Source: Amphirosellinia nigrospora (Eukaryota > Ascomycota > Sordariomycetes > Xylariales > Xylariaceae). Taken from it: 64,000 nt of DNA. Under the pieces are notes generated by a model. It saw nothing but the letters and a program-made list of their open reading frames with translations. It was not told the DNA's origin and did no database searches. The DNA lies in assembly GCA_004123355.1 (NCBI GenBank), contig SCHM01000004.1, positions 6,351,017 to 6,415,016 on the forward strand. Reading direction: 5' to 3'. How positions within the stretch are numbered: the stretch's first letter is position 1; the number at the start of each line of letters is the position of its first letter. A program made the translations under genes and the position numbers. Shown in pieces: positions 26,794 through 39,838 of the stretch.

Positions 26794-27594
26794 TTTGATT
26801 GTCGGTTCTGTTGTTATTGAACTAGAAGATGAACCTGGTTAAGTAGAAGTTGAGATGTTAGCATTGCAAGAATGCAACGCTTTTATATATCCCATCTCTC
26901 GCCCAAGTAATGCCACTTGATGTTCCCTAGTTCCTAGTGCGGACTATATGCGGAACACACTTAAGCTTGTCTCCAGCCATGCACTATAATTCATTATACT
27001 CGTCTACTTCCAAACTACCGTGTATCGAGCTAGAACGGCTGTATGGTTGCGGCACAGCATTCGGTATTGTATGGTGCTTTTCATAAACGGCAGGTCAGTC
27101 AATGCATCTACCGCATAGGATGTCGTGCGTGTAGTAAGTGATGGTAAGCATTTTATAGATCCTGATTGTACTTGTGCAATAGGTAACTACTTATATTGGG
27201 GATTGTGAGTGGTATAAGTTGATCTTTCGTGATGTACTGCGCACATTAAAGCTACAAAAACAAGCTCATACGTGCCTAAAGCAAGAAAAAACTAAAAGAA
27301 AAAGACCTCCCAAAAATACCTCGATCTGACTATCCAACTGTCTATTATATAAGGGCACTGGCCAGTAAAACCTCATATTGCATCCTTAGCTTTTTTGCCT
27401 CAGAAGTGTGTCGTAGAGGCAAGGGTTGTGTGGGGTCTTGTCCTGTAGAGCCACTTACTGAGGTATGTATCGTGCTGCGCTGATTAAGTAAATATGCGAC
27501 TTGCTCAAGCTAAATTGGCCGATCCTGATAGTTTTCCACCGGCCCGGCTCGGGTCGCATCCCTAGATTTATTATCTCCAGGTCCTGGCTTCAGA
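26794..27594. other. intergenic, no supported gene
   Basis: Upstream region of the minus-strand secreted-protein gene. A TATATA-like stretch lies at 26883-26888, about 90 bp before the ATG. Nothing else is recognised. Confidence 0.45.
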
Positions 27595-27828
27595 TCAGAC
27601 TTTCTTGATGGAGTCCTTCGGCTCCTCAATGTTGCTTCGGGACTGAGTTTTTCCAATTTGACTGTGAGCTAAGATGTTCTTGATGCATCCTTTAAACCAA
27701 ACCTCGTAATAGTGGGTATCGAGAATGAAGCGTTGCATCGGTGGTTTTGCGGTCTGTCTGCACGCTAAAGCTCCGGCAGCTACCCTTAGGCCCATGAAAA
27801 TGCAAGGGGTAAAAAGCTTAAGAATCAT
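27595..27828 (-). CDS. hypothetical 77-aa protein
   Basis: An uninterrupted 77-codon frame starting MILKLFTPCIFMGLRVAAGA, a hydrophobic start that could act as a signal or anchor, followed by a basic, polar tail ending in a lysine-rich segment. No introns, no family marks, no neighbour in the same orientation close by. It may be a chance frame. Confidence 0.2.
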   Translation of the reverse strand: MILKLFTPCIFMGLRVAAGALACRQTAKPPMQRFILDTHYYEVWFKGCIKNILAHSQIGKTQSRSNIEEPKDSIKKV

Positions 27829-28795
27829 GCAGAAGACGCCGTCCTAGACCAGAATGAAGAAAGTGATAGGGACGGGTGGAGGACGGTGTGGATAGCAATG
27901 AGTAAAAGTTAAAAGGAACTAATTCTTCAAGACCCCAGAAACAGTCATCAACACTACACTAAGTAGACTACAACTAGTAGCCCAAGATGTCCACAAGTGT
28001 TCGACATTGGTTCCATTAGTTAAAGCTTTTGCTGAAAAGCATTGCCTAGCCTTCACCAATGTTCGTCTTGAAAGCTTCATAGTCACGTAATGCCAAAACT
28101 CGTTTGGAAATGCACGTCGTTACTGAGGGTGTCATCTAGCGCCGGTCTAATCTATAAAATCTCATCAATGGCATGCTTCCCCAATTGTGTTTTTATGGCC
28201 CCGACCCTAATATTTCAGTCTCTCTACGCGAGCGAGGGCATTATCTGATGAGGTGGATGTAAGTAAAACTCCGAGCAGAGGCGGAGAATGTTGTATAATC
28301 GAAGATTGGGTCCTTGCCTCATGAGTCTTAGCGCTGTGGTTTTAGAAGCTTACAATCCGTCTCATACTACCCGTAAAGGCCCTAGTTCATAATCAACAAA
28401 GACCTGTCTATTTTGAGAACCGTCGGTTGTTACCTTCGTGGGCATCTACGAGGGGGGGGGTTCGTGTTCGTTATAAGATCTGGGCCATATAATGTATGTA
28501 TATAGCCATATAGTCACTTGGAGCCTACGGAGATGGCTTCACTCGCTCTCTGTGCAACAACAGATGTATATACCCTACCCATACGAGGTCTCTAATAGTG
28601 AAAATAGGTACCTCTTAGCAGATAAAGCTAGCTTACGATAATCCTGGCTCTAGAAAACCGCCCAACTAGTCGGCGCTCGAAAAGCTAGAAGAAATCGTTG
28701 CCGCACTTTGGTAGTATAGTACATCGGCAATCCTGCTCAATAACCTTTGTCAGATTCCCTAACCCAATTAACGTAAATCTGGAGACAACAACCAA
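27829..28795. other. intergenic, no supported gene
   Basis: No coding signal. A nine-G homopolymer lies near 28453-28461. The 3' flank of the minus-strand CorA-like gene starts here. Confidence 0.5.
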
Positions 28796-30997
28796 TTATC
28801 GCCTCTTTCGATTCGCAGCCGGAATGATATAATCGCCCATTTGGGCACTCCCAACCGATTCCCAGAAGTCGTAAACATCCTCTCGGTCCGGTTTGGATAT
28901 AGGCTGCCGGTGTCTCCTTCTCCAAGGCGCTGCGTGCAGTTTAGGCCACCAAGCCTGGAATAGTAACTTGAACGGCTTGAAGATATTCTTGATGAATAAC
29001 TGCACCCTGGGACTAAACGCGATAATCAAGCTCGTGCTAATAAGTAGAGCGCTCGCGGGTAGGCTGATGGCGCCGATAACCTTGAGGCTAATGTTATTCC
29101 CGCCACCCCACTCCTGCGTGTTCATCCCGAATAGAGTCGTGAAGAAACTCAGTGGGAGGAATATGACGGTAAATGACGTAAAGATCATCAAGGTCCGGTT
29201 CTGGGTCCTGGCCAGCTCCGTTTGTAGCCGGCTGAAGCGTACGTCGTCTACGCGCTGCATCATCTCGAGAAGCGTCTGGTAGTCTTTTCGGATAGTGTCA
29301 ATTCGATCCATCAAGTCACTCACCTGCTTCCTATACTCGCCTAGCCTTGCCAGGGCGCGATTCAAGAAGACGACTCCATTGACTGTGATTTCCACTAGCT
29401 CGGGCTTGAGGTAGTTTTCTCGCATGGCCTCGACGATAGCGGTCTGCTCTATAAATAAGTTCCTTAGTGTCGTTAGCTCATCGTCTGCGTCCCGTAGCTC
29501 GAGCAGAACAGATGTGTCTTCTCGATTCATGCGTTCCGCCTCTTCGAGCTGTCGTTCTTGGAGCTTCTCGATCGATATCCGTTTCTTTTCTGCCTCTTCT
29601 GCAGAAGCATCCGTGATAGGCATTAATTGCGTGGACTCTTGTATTCGGAATCGTCGAAGCGAAGATGTCATGCGTTCGGCCTGGATACATTAACTTCACA
29701 TAGCGTGCAGCTTAAAGTGGCACTGGGTTCACGTACCATGATGCCGATGGCCTCTTCAAATATTCTGAAAACTTCCAAGTCAGGGTGCGAGGTTTGCTCC
29801 AATAAGATCATTACCGCTTGCAATGTCACGAGAGCCGCAAAGTCTAGATCATTCTCGCAACGCACTCCACTGAATTGGTTGTATATAGAATTCCGTAAAT
29901 TGGCCGCCTGAAATAGGGTGCCTTCAATAGGGTCACTTTCGCGTTCTGTAAAGCACGTCATGACTGTAGTGTCAACAGCCCACAGCCAAAGTTGATCGAC
30001 CATCAGTACCTTACCATTTAACAAGCTATGTTCCAGGTTATCTTCCAACTCATCCATCGGCTGCATGAAAACGCTTTCTCCAGTTGGTTTTCCTGTCTTC
30101 TTGTAACGTGCAGCATCAAATGAGGTCAATGGAGAGTCCTTTGGTGGGTTCGAGGCGACGCGCGTCTCTCTCGTGAGCTTGTAGAGCAACTGGCTGTCGT
30201 CACGAGCAGAAGTGTCCTTCAGCCATGGTTGGCCATACTGATCGAGAGTCCTCCTCAAATTCAGCGGATATTCGTTGCCGATCTCTCCCCATATGACACG
30301 AAGCTCGAGGTTTTCCCGTTCCGCGATGTCTCGTGGAACAGGATAAGTGCGACCATGGCTTAGGCGGCGAGACAAGAGCTGCCGACGCTGGACCATGCTG
30401 ATATAGGTATCAAAGTTTAAATAAGGCAGGTAAAGATAAAAATGCGGCGGTGTAGTGGCAATTAATCCACGCCGCATTGAATGCTCCTCTGGGCCAAATA
30501 GTGCCGAATTAGATGCTGAACAGCCGATTCAAAGTAGGATAAAGTATAGCTCACCGGTTTTCAAGCCTACAAAACCACAGCCCGACTTGACGCTGGGAAC
30601 ATGTGACTGGGCATGCCGCATTCTGTTGCCGTTATGCCAATTTCCATTGCGCAGCAAGCCAGAGTAATCTTTAACGTAGGTTTTCGAGAGGGAGTCAACG
30701 ATCATTTTAACCCACCGAGGATTGTTAAAAGGCAAATGAATCCATTGAAACTTGCGTTTTGGTCGACCTGACCTCAAGTGCGAGCGCTGCCCGGGGCTTT
30801 TAGTACGGTAATAAGATTTATCCTCGTTGTGAGGCATGCTCATTGACGCTCTACTTAGGTGGATTGTAGGCAATCTAGGCGGTGGTTGGGAAGACCTGAC
30901 CTCTGAATCGGACAGCCTACGAGATGTGCTGGTATTTGTAGATCGATCTGATGTCTCGCTGATGGGACGATCGGTGTTAACAGCTAAATCACCTGTA
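28796..30997 (-). pseudogene. 3' part of hydrolase-CorA gene: CorA-like domain, cut off by LINE
   Basis: Encodes the C-terminal half of a protein whose N-terminal half lies at 37483-38692. In order: a low-complexity linker; the block FQWIHLPFNNPRWVK, which typically precedes the CorA-like part in these fungal proteins; a 39-nt GTGAGC..TCAG intron (30554-30516); YLPYLNFDTY and HGRTYPVP, then LRRTLDQYGQPWL; a 56-nt GTACGT..CCAG intron (29736-29681); a charged coiled-coil stretch; and two membrane helices. The first helix ends in FGMNTQEW, carrying the GMN signature of CorA-type Mg2+ channels. Both introns keep phase and this half has no frameshift. The stop is at 28796. It can no longer be made as one chain with its hydrolase half because 6.5 kb of LINE lies between them. 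Ion transport is the family's usual role; a sensory or signalling role in these fusions is inference. Confidence 0.82.
30981..30997. repeat. left target-site duplication of LINE copy 2
   Basis: CAGCTAAATCACCTGTA here and CAGCTAAGTCACCTGTA at 37483-37499, 17 bp with one A/G difference. Deleting the LINE and one copy rejoins the host gene frame through this sequence. Confidence 0.9.
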
Positions 30998-33900
30998 CCT
31001 TTCCCTTTATTTATTATCCGTGCGCAAGCTATTATTAGTAGTATTATATGTATAATATTAAAAACCTTAATAACGTTAATTTTTAGCTTAAAACTTATAA
31101 AATATTAAAAGTCCTAATTAATAATATTTTATACGTAGTATAATATTGTATTAATATAAGACCTAACTATATTATTACGCCTAGCTATAATATTTAACGA
31201 TATATATATAAGAACGATTATTATTAATACGTTATTGCGAGCTAACTTATAATTTTTTAAGCGGACTAAACTATAAAATATAAACCTGCTACTAAAATTA
31301 AAAATAACTAAAAAAAATAATAACGTAAAAACTTTGCTTTAAAATATACTTATTAAATAATACGCTAAAATTAATAAAAAAAATAAAATTTAAAAAAAAA
31401 TAACTATAATATTAATTATAATATTTAATAATTTTATCCGATTATTTAAAAAAAACGTTTAAGCTAGCTATAAATAAATAGCCTAAAATTACGTTAAAAT
31501 ATTAAAATAATATTTTAATATATTAATTTTCGTTTAATTTAAAAGCAATATTATAGTATTTTTATAACTTATTAGTATAAATATAAACTAATATTTTAAA
31601 ACAATTTATATTAATAGCGCTATTATATATAAAAATAATAAAGCGAAAAGTTAAACTAAATTTTAAACTATTTTTTAAACTAATATAATTAATAGCGTTT
31701 AATTAATTTTTAATTTATAATATTAATATTATAATAAACTTTTAAAAACCTTGCGAAAATATACGTATTTTTATAAAACTAAATAATAAAACGGCCGTAT
31801 TTTATTAAGCAATAATTTATATAGCTAATAGTAAAGTAGTAATTTTTAAAAACTTTAAATTAGTACCCGAAATTATAAAAAAAGTTTAACTTATTAAAAC
31901 TAAATAAACAATTAAAACTATTAATTTTATAATAAAAACAAACTTTTAAAAAAACAAAATATTAAAACTATTAAACGAATTTTAAATATTTATATAGTAA
32001 AACTATTTAAAAAATAAATAGTTTTATTATTTTTTAAGTTTTTATATTTATAATAAACTATATAATAAAAGCTTTAATAAATATAATATAAAAAATAATT
32101 ATAATAAAAATTAAAATATAAATAAGCTATATTTTAATAAACGCTTATATATTATAAAAAAAATCAATATATAAACCGGAAAAATTATATAAATAATAGC
32201 TTTTAAAAAAATAACAGTAAAAAAGTTTAAGTTATTTTTAGCTAATAAACTTTTTTATAAAAAAAAACAATAAAACTAAATTATCCGCTATAACTTTAAA
32301 TGCTAAAATTATTATATAACGAAATTTTATATTAAAAAAGCTTTATATAAAAACTATAATATATAGTTAAACGTATATAAACTTATAATTAATAAAAAGT
32401 GCTTATTTTTACTATAATATACTAATTATTGCGGGCTATATTTAGCGGATTATAAAAACTACTCTAATAAACTATAAAAAGTTAATAAAGCTATAATTTT
32501 ATTATTTTAAGCTAAAATTAAAACTATATAATAAGCGGGCTATAAAAACTATAATAAAAACCTACTTTTTATTATAGTAGTTATAAAAAAAATAGCTTTA
32601 ATAGGGCGATTAAAACAATAAAACAATAGCAATAAAAAAAAAGCTACGTTTACGCTTATAAAATAGCTAAAAAATAAATCTAGTAAAAAAATAACGTTAA
32701 ACGTTAATTTAAATAACGTAAACTTAATAAACGCTTTAAAAAAAACAACAAAAAAATAAAAAAACGAAATAATAGCTATAATATTAATAGTTTATATACT
32801 TATATTAATAACGCTAGTTTTACTGCTTATAATTAGTAAAATAATAAGAATTATAATAGCTAAAAATATTTTAAAACTTATAAAAATATTAAAAAATACT
32901 ATTTCGAAACTTAGCAAAAAATAAAAAAAAACTTTTAAAAAAATACTAAAGCTTAGCGGTAATAAACCTATTATTAATTTTAATTTATAATTAAATAGAA
33001 CTAATAGAAAAAAACAGCTTAAACTTTTAAAACAATATAAATAGCGGTTTAAAATATTAAATATAAAGCTAATAACTATTTAATATTTTTATAAAAATGC
33101 TAATAAAAAAAAAAATATAATTATAGTTATAAAACTATAAATCAATAAAAAAAAAAAAAGAAAATATATATTAAAAATATTAAAACTATAAACTAATAAA
33201 CATTTAAAATATTAAAAAGTTTAACCGGTTTAAAGTTATAATATATATTAAAATATAATAAAGCTTTATAGCTAAAAAAAAACATTAATTTATTATAAAA
33301 ATTTAATATAGCTAAACGTTAATAAATATAAACTATTAATATTTTATACAATATTAAATATTAATATAATAATAAACTATATTATATTATTAAAACTATT
33401 TAAAAACTGCTTAGTAGTAAAAAATATTAATATATAATATTTAAACTAAAAATTTAAAACTATTATATTATATAAAAAATAAAAAGTTTTAAAATAGTCC
33501 GCTAAAACAAGCATAAACTATATAAAAATTTTAAAAAAAATAACTTATAAAGTAAAATATATTATAAATATATTATTTTTAAACATTTTATTTATTAATA
33601 ATTAAATAGTAAAAAAATGAAAACTTTATTTAATTATTATTATTAATTATAATACTTTAAAAAAAGCTAAAAAAACTTTTAATAAAAATAAATAAAGTTT
33701 TTATTAAAAACAAAAACTTAAAAAAACTATAAAACTTAATTAATATAAAGTTTAATATATTACTAAATATAAAAAAAACTTCCAAGCTAAAAAAAATAAA
33801 AAAAGCAGCGGAAATATTTATAATATTAATAACTATATATATAAAAACTATTAGAACTAAAAAACGCAAATAAAGCAAATTAACTTTATAATAAACGGAA

Positions 33901-36900
33901 AAATATAAAAAAATATATAAAAAATTTAAAAAACTATAGAATATAAAAAATAAAAAAGCCGCTAAAAAATAATTTTTAATAATATTAAAAAAGCAAAAAA
34001 AAATTATTAAAAAAATAAAATCAATAAAATAAAAACAAATAAAAAATTAATAAAAATTATTAACTAGTATAAATAAAAAAAACAATATTAACCCTTTTTT
34101 TGATTAATAAAAAAAAATAATCGTAAAAGCAAAAAAAAAACAAAATATTTTATTAAAAATATTTTTAAAAAATTTAACGCAGATAATAATATATTTAACT
34201 TTAAGCTTTTAAAATTTATTATTTAGCTATAACTATTATAAAAAACTAAAGTTTTTTTTAAAAAAATATATAAATACGCTATAAAAATAATTTTAATATT
34301 ATTAAAAAAAACTTAATAATAATAAAATATTTCGTAGCAATATAGCTTATTATTAAAAATATTATAAAATATTACTAAAAAAATACTTCGAACTAAATGT
34401 ATTTTTAAAAGTTTAAAAAAAACTAACGTAATTATACTACTAAAAATAAACAAAACTAATTTTGTTTTATATAAGTTATAAAAACTTATTGCCTTGCTAT
34501 TTTATATAAATAAAAAATTAAAAAACTAATAACAAAAAAATAATTTAAATAGCTTTAAAAGTAAGCTTAATAAGCTTATAATATATAAAAACAGTTTTTA
34601 AAAAGTTTATAATAAATTTAATAATTAGTTTAATATATAATATAAAGCTAATATTAATTAATAAAATAGTAGTTACGCTAGTTATTTTAAATATATAAAA
34701 AATATTTAATATTTTATTAAAAATAAATTACTAAGCAAAATAATCGATTAAAGCTAGCCTTCGTTAATTATTAAGCTTATTAAAAGCTTTTTAGCAAAAA
34801 AAACGATTATAACGCTTTTAAAAAATATTATAATAAACTTATAAAAATTATATATAAAACTTTATAAAGATTTTTAACGTTATTAATATTTTATATATTA
34901 TATTTATATAAACTAGTTAAAAATAACCTTAGTAAATAAAAATACGCTAATAATATAGTAATATTTATATTTAAAAAAACCCTAAAATAAAGCAAAAAAA
35001 AGCCGAAAAACAAATTAACTATATTTTAAAATATAAAAAAACTAATAAAATAATATTTATTTCTAAAAAAATAAAAGCTATTTATTTTATTTATAATCGA
35101 AAAAAATTAACCTTATTATTAACTTTAAAAAAATATAAAAGTTAAACTAATTTTATTAAAAAATTATATAAAGCTAAAAAACCCTAGTATTATATTAGCT
35201 AAGCGTTTATTTAAACAGAAAACTTAAGTTCTAAAAGCACGTAAAAAAAAAAGCGGCTAAAAAAACAAAAATAGCTAATTATATAAAAGTTATTTTTATA
35301 GTAGTAAAAAAACCCCTTATAGTAAGGCTATATAAAATAATTAATATAATATTTCTATTATTTTTATTATATAAATATAAAATATAATATAAAAGTTAAA
35401 AAAACTAGCTAATAAAACTACGATTAATTATTAATAAAAAATAAACATAAAATTTAAAAGCTATATATAAACGATTAATAAAGTATTATTTAAAGCAGCG
35501 TAAAAAATACTACTTATATAAAAAACGTTTTTAAAACAAACCTTTTTTATAGCTAGCGGAATTTTAACCGTAAATATAGCTTTAAAATAAGCTAAATATA
35601 AATAAGCTTTTAAAATTAAAATAATATATAAAGTATATTTACTAGCGCTTAAAATAATATTTAAACCGATTTAATATAGCAAAAAAGCCAGAAAAGTATA
35701 AAAACTATATATTATTTTCTAAATAATAAAAAAGCTTTTATTAAATATTTAAAAAATAATATTATATTTATTTAAATTCCTAAAAAAATTAAAAACTAAC
35801 TTTATAAATAATATAAATAAAAAATAGCAACAAAAATATTTAAAAAATAGTTCGTAAACTAATTAATATTTAACGTTATAATATTTATAAACGGATTAAA
35901 AACCGAAAACAAATTAAAATATAAGTATATTTTTTATAAAAATAAATATTAATTGTAAAAAAATACAGAAGTTTTAATTTTTATAAAATAATATTTAATG
36001 CAAAAATATTTAAAGCTTTTAAAAATTATAAAAAACAACGCGAAAATACTTTACTAATATTATAATTATATTTTATATAAATAATAATATAACGTTATAG
36101 TACGTTTAAAAAAACGCTTTAATAATATTATAATAAGTTTTTATTAAAATTTATAAACTAATAAATTAATATAATATTAAATTATATTAAAGCTTAAAAT
36201 ATTATAATATTAAAAATAATAAATAAGTTAATATATTAATTAAACTAAATATAAAAAAAAACCTTAGGACTTAAAATTTATTTTTATATTAGCCGGCTTA
36301 AAAAAAAATAAAAAAATAAATTAAAATAATAATTAAAAATTAAGTCGAAAACTATTATATAAGTATTTTTAGCGGTTTTATTACTATAAATATTAAATAT
36401 AAGCTAAAAAAATACCTAGAAGTATTTTATTTGCTTAAAAAAACTTTAAGCTAGTATTTAAATATTATATTAGCTTATAAAAACTATTACTAATATTATA
36501 ATAAATTTAACTATAATAACGCTAAAGTTTATTATATTTATATTATATTATTTTTTTAAAGCAGTAAAAAAAAGCCAGACTATATAGTTTATTATAATAT
36601 TACGATTATAATATAAACTAATTAGTTTTAACTACTTAAGCTAAAGCTAAAGTTTAGTTAAAAAAATAAAAAAAAAATAGCTAGCTTATAAAACTATATA
36701 AAATAAAACTAGCAGATTTTAATAATAAATATAAATATTAGATTTAGCTAGTATAGAACTTTTTAATATTTATAAAATTCTATTAGGTTATAAGCTATTA
36801 TATATATAAATATATTTATTTTTAAAAAAAAAAAAAAAATAGTATTATATAATAAAAAACGCCCGTAAATAAGCTAAACAGGCAAAAATAAAAAAAAATA

Positions 36901-37482
36901 GCGAAAACGAACTAAAAATAGTTATTTTATAAGCTTTTAAAACTAATAATATAATAGCGAACCGATATTTTTTTAAAAAGTTTTTAGCGTTAAAAAAAAA
37001 AGCAGTATATTATTATTTTATTATTATTATTATTAACTAAAATTAAAAAATAAAAATATATAAAAACGAAAACTTAAAAATAGCTATATAATAATATTAT
37101 AAACCGTTTACTCCGGCGAACATACTAACTAAAATATAAAAAGCAGCAAAAGCTAATATTTATTAATACTATTAAAAACTAGCAACGAAAATAAAAAGCT
37201 AAAATTTTTAGCTTAAAAAATCTAGACGTAAAAACTATAAATAATAAAATATTAAACCTATAAATATAATTTAATATTATATTTAATAATAAAAAAAATC
37301 TAATATAAATAGCCTACTATATATAAGCCTACTATATTTTACTATATTTTATATATATATTTTATAATTATTAGATAGTGCTTACTACGCCCGAAACCCC
37401 CGGGGAGGTTTAGACGAAGCGGGCTACGGCCCCCGTACCGGCGTTAAACTTAATCAATCAATTAATCAATCAATCAATCAAT
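30998..37482 (+). mobile_element. LINE-type non-LTR retrotransposon copy 2, uninterrupted, RIP-mutated
   Basis: 6485 bp between perfect-but-one 17-bp target duplications, ending in a (TCAA)n tail (about 37450-37482). It starts CCTTTCCCTTTATTTATTAT like copy 1 (1891 onward), so both are probably full length. At 34943-34954 the frame reads Y-A-N-N, the RIP product of the YADD reverse-transcriptase motif, in the same place as in copy 1. The element's polarity is plus, opposite to the host gene. RIP is milder than in copy 1: more CpA survive (for example around 32600). A GC-rich segment just before the tail (37389-37446) is kept in both copies. No intact coding frame remains. Confidence 0.85.
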
Positions 37483-37499
37483 CAGCTAAGTCACCTGTA
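37483..37499. repeat. right target-site duplication of LINE copy 2
   Basis: Matches 30981-30997 except for G in place of A at the eighth base. In the host gene this is a GAC/GAT change, silent for aspartate. Confidence 0.9.
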
Positions 37500-38692
37500 G
37501 AAGGCCGCGATGGGGCATGATTACTTGTGGGTCTAGGAGAAGTATGATAAAGTCCTTCGTCAAACCAGATTTCTAGTCCTTTCGTAAAGAATCCTTCAAG
37601 GTAGTGGCGCGAGCTGTACACGAGATTAGACACGCTCTCCGGATTGTGACTTTCGTAAAAACCGGTGAGCTCGACCTCTACGCGCTGGGGGAGAGCAAGA
37701 CGCGTATGTATATATTTCGAAGCAAGATGTTCAGCTTTGCGCATTACACTTCCTAGATTCGAAATATAGTGTGCCATTTGCGCCGCATTCTTTAGTCCAA
37801 ATGATGCACAATGCACGTGGTCATTTTCCAAAGAGGAAACTTGCTCACGTCTTAATCCAAGTAGCGCAGACTGAACGGGGACCAGAGGCGCATCGAAGGG
37901 CACTTCAGCAATAGGTGCTGAGTCTAGGCTAGTAAGTTGCGTGTTTAATCTCTCGTAAAAGCTCCAGAGACAAATGTCACCTGCGATCTGAGTAAAAGAA
38001 GCTTGCAGTTCGAGCAAGTAAGGACTGGAAACGCGCAGGTTATGTGTAATAGGATGCGGGATGGGCCCTTCAAGAAAGAGTATATCTTGTAAGCGGTTTC
38101 TTAAGCTGGACATAGACAGGTACTCGGACCCGAAATGTGGCGTGCCAAAAAAGGTGATGCCGTGGCAGTTCTCGAAGATCCATCTGTGCCCGCTGCCGTG
38201 ATCATACTGACTTGCTCTGGTAAGCGCCCTTTTCACCACCAATCCCCGATACTATGACATATGAAGAATAGCGGCCGCGGTCTTTGAAACCGCTGTCCCT
38301 CGCGCCAGATTGTTTCAAGTAGATCGTCAGCTAGATCATCTAACGTAAGACCCTCATATAGTCTGCGGTGTTGGTAAAGAAGTACTCTTGCGGAGCTGAC
38401 GGTCTTGCGAATTCCATGGCGGACCCAGACGTTGAACGCCTTTGGTAGAGAGGTATTGATAGCTGGGAACAAGGGGACACTTCCGGAAGCTCGTGAGTCG
38501 TTCGATACTCAACTTCGTTTGAATTTGAAAAGGGGAAAAATAATCGTCAGGCAGAGGATCTCTGGCCCACGTGTCTAATGGCGATGCGCCTATGCAGGGC
38601 ACCGCGATGACATCGACGGTCGTTTCATTGTAACCTATGGCACCAGTATCGCCATCGATCTGTGCAAAGACTGCCTCTTCTGGCGGCAACAT
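37483..38692 (-). pseudogene. 5' part of hydrolase-CorA gene: alpha/beta-hydrolase (SERAC1/DUF676-like) domain
   Basis: N-terminal half of the gene whose C-terminal half is at 28796-30997. Reading on the minus strand: DVIAVPCIGASPLDTWARDP, VWVRHGIRK, ARVLLYQHRRLYEGL, the nucleophile elbow FFICHSIG, then FENCHGITFFGTPHFGSEYL and VHCASFG, the order seen in fungal hydrolases related to SERAC1/DUF676. The elbow reads C-H-S-I-G where G-H-S-x-G is usual. The frame is broken twice: near 38480 (net gain of one, or loss of two) and at about 38250, where four G stand in place of five and the chain would stop right after HSIG. Downstream frame 38242-37478 runs into the LINE tail. Hydrolase substrate unknown; lipase-like by family. 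Confidence 0.8.
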
Positions 38693-39489
38693 CTTGCAAT
38701 ACGGACTGAATTTGTAGGCTTTAGCCCAATCGTGCCAGGAGAGGGGAAAGAGGGCTGGGGATGTATCAAAGGTACCTACCTCTTTGGCGGCGTCGCAGAA
38801 TGGTCCGTGCGTCTCACCTCAGACCAACCATACAATTAAGTCGACATGTCGGCAAATGACGTGCATAGAAACATTTCACTAGATATTATCTTGCTGTTGC
38901 TGTACTACGAGAATTGGAAGTGATAAGGTACATGATGCATTGCTGGCCCTGGACTGGCAAGATGCCATGGTAATTTTATTAGAAAGCTCGAAAGGGTTAC
39001 TCGATTTCTTTTACCTTGGTGGTGACTCCTACAGCACCTTGTGTCTATTCTCTAGCTTGAGCCTTCACCGCTACTTAACTACTTCATCTAACCTGAAGCA
39101 CGCGATCGCATTTGTATATGATGATAATTGTTTAGGATCTTATTAAAGTCATGAAAAGTCGGCTTCGAATTTCAGTAATGGAAGAACTGGTTAAGATCAC
39201 ATAACATCCCAGAGTCTCGGTCGGTGTGTCCTTAACCAAAGTATCCTTCGACACCATCTCAGTGTACGAGATGTAAGAACGGGCCACAGACCCGATGATG
39301 GTGAACTTGTGTACTGCATCGCAGCTCCCACTGAGGCTTGATCCTGTCATACACCTTACGCCTATACTCAGCTCTAGACTCCCTGCTTGAAGAACACATG
39401 CCCAACACCACCGAGGAGAAATTGGCCTTCGATCATATCGGCAGCTTGAAACGAAGCCGATACGCTATACTGCTCTCTACCTCGTGTCG
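38693..39489. other. intergenic, no supported gene
   Basis: Contains the upstream region of the minus-strand hydrolase gene and the 3' flank of the cysteine-rich peptide gene. Short open frames at 38940 and 39132 have no supporting marks. Confidence 0.5.
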
Positions 39490-39838
39490 TTAGCTTTGTC
39501 TAGTATCACCTGCTACAAAAAAAGGGGGGAAAGGGGCATACCGATAGTCCACGCATTCACAATATATATCACCACACGCTTCCTCGTCGGTGGTGCTCAG
39601 CTTTCCGCGATAATCACAGGAAGTACTGCGACCCCCCGAGGTGCACATGTTATATCTAGTACTTGAAGCGCACTTGAGTACGAAATCGGTGGATAGTGTG
39701 TGGGGTCCAACTCCGGGAGTTGTGGCACCTCCCATCACGGCAAGCAATCCCATCAGGGCAATAATAGACTATATGAAATTCGGTTGGTTTCTAACGAGGT
39801 GGGTTGGTGATTGACAAATATCATATACGTACCTTCAT
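39490..39838 (-). CDS. small six-cysteine secreted protein, candidate effector
   Basis: Exon 1 is only ATG AAG (39838-39833). A GTACGT..ATAG intron of 64 nt (39832-39769) follows, and exon 2 (39768-39490) completes a 94-aa protein. The spliced start, MKSIIALMGLLAVMGG, is a clear signal peptide that is not visible without the tiny first exon. The mature part has six cysteines with spacing C-x8-C-x8-C-x14-C-x4-C-x-C, even in number and clustered, as in disulfide-stabilised fungal effectors or antimicrobial peptides. The closing C-x-C is like that of many defensin-type folds, but the full pattern matches none I can name. A short-intron alternative near the C terminus (GTATGC..GTAG, 30 nt) is too small to trust. 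Confidence 0.6.

Noticed and set aside
28893-29282. 129-codon plus-strand frame
   Set aside because: Antisense to the CorA-like exon with the GMN motif and membrane helices.
33657-33878. 73-codon hydrophobic frame in LINE copy 2
   Set aside because: Phe/Ile/Leu-rich only because AT-rich RIP sequence reads as TTT and ATT codons; not a gene.
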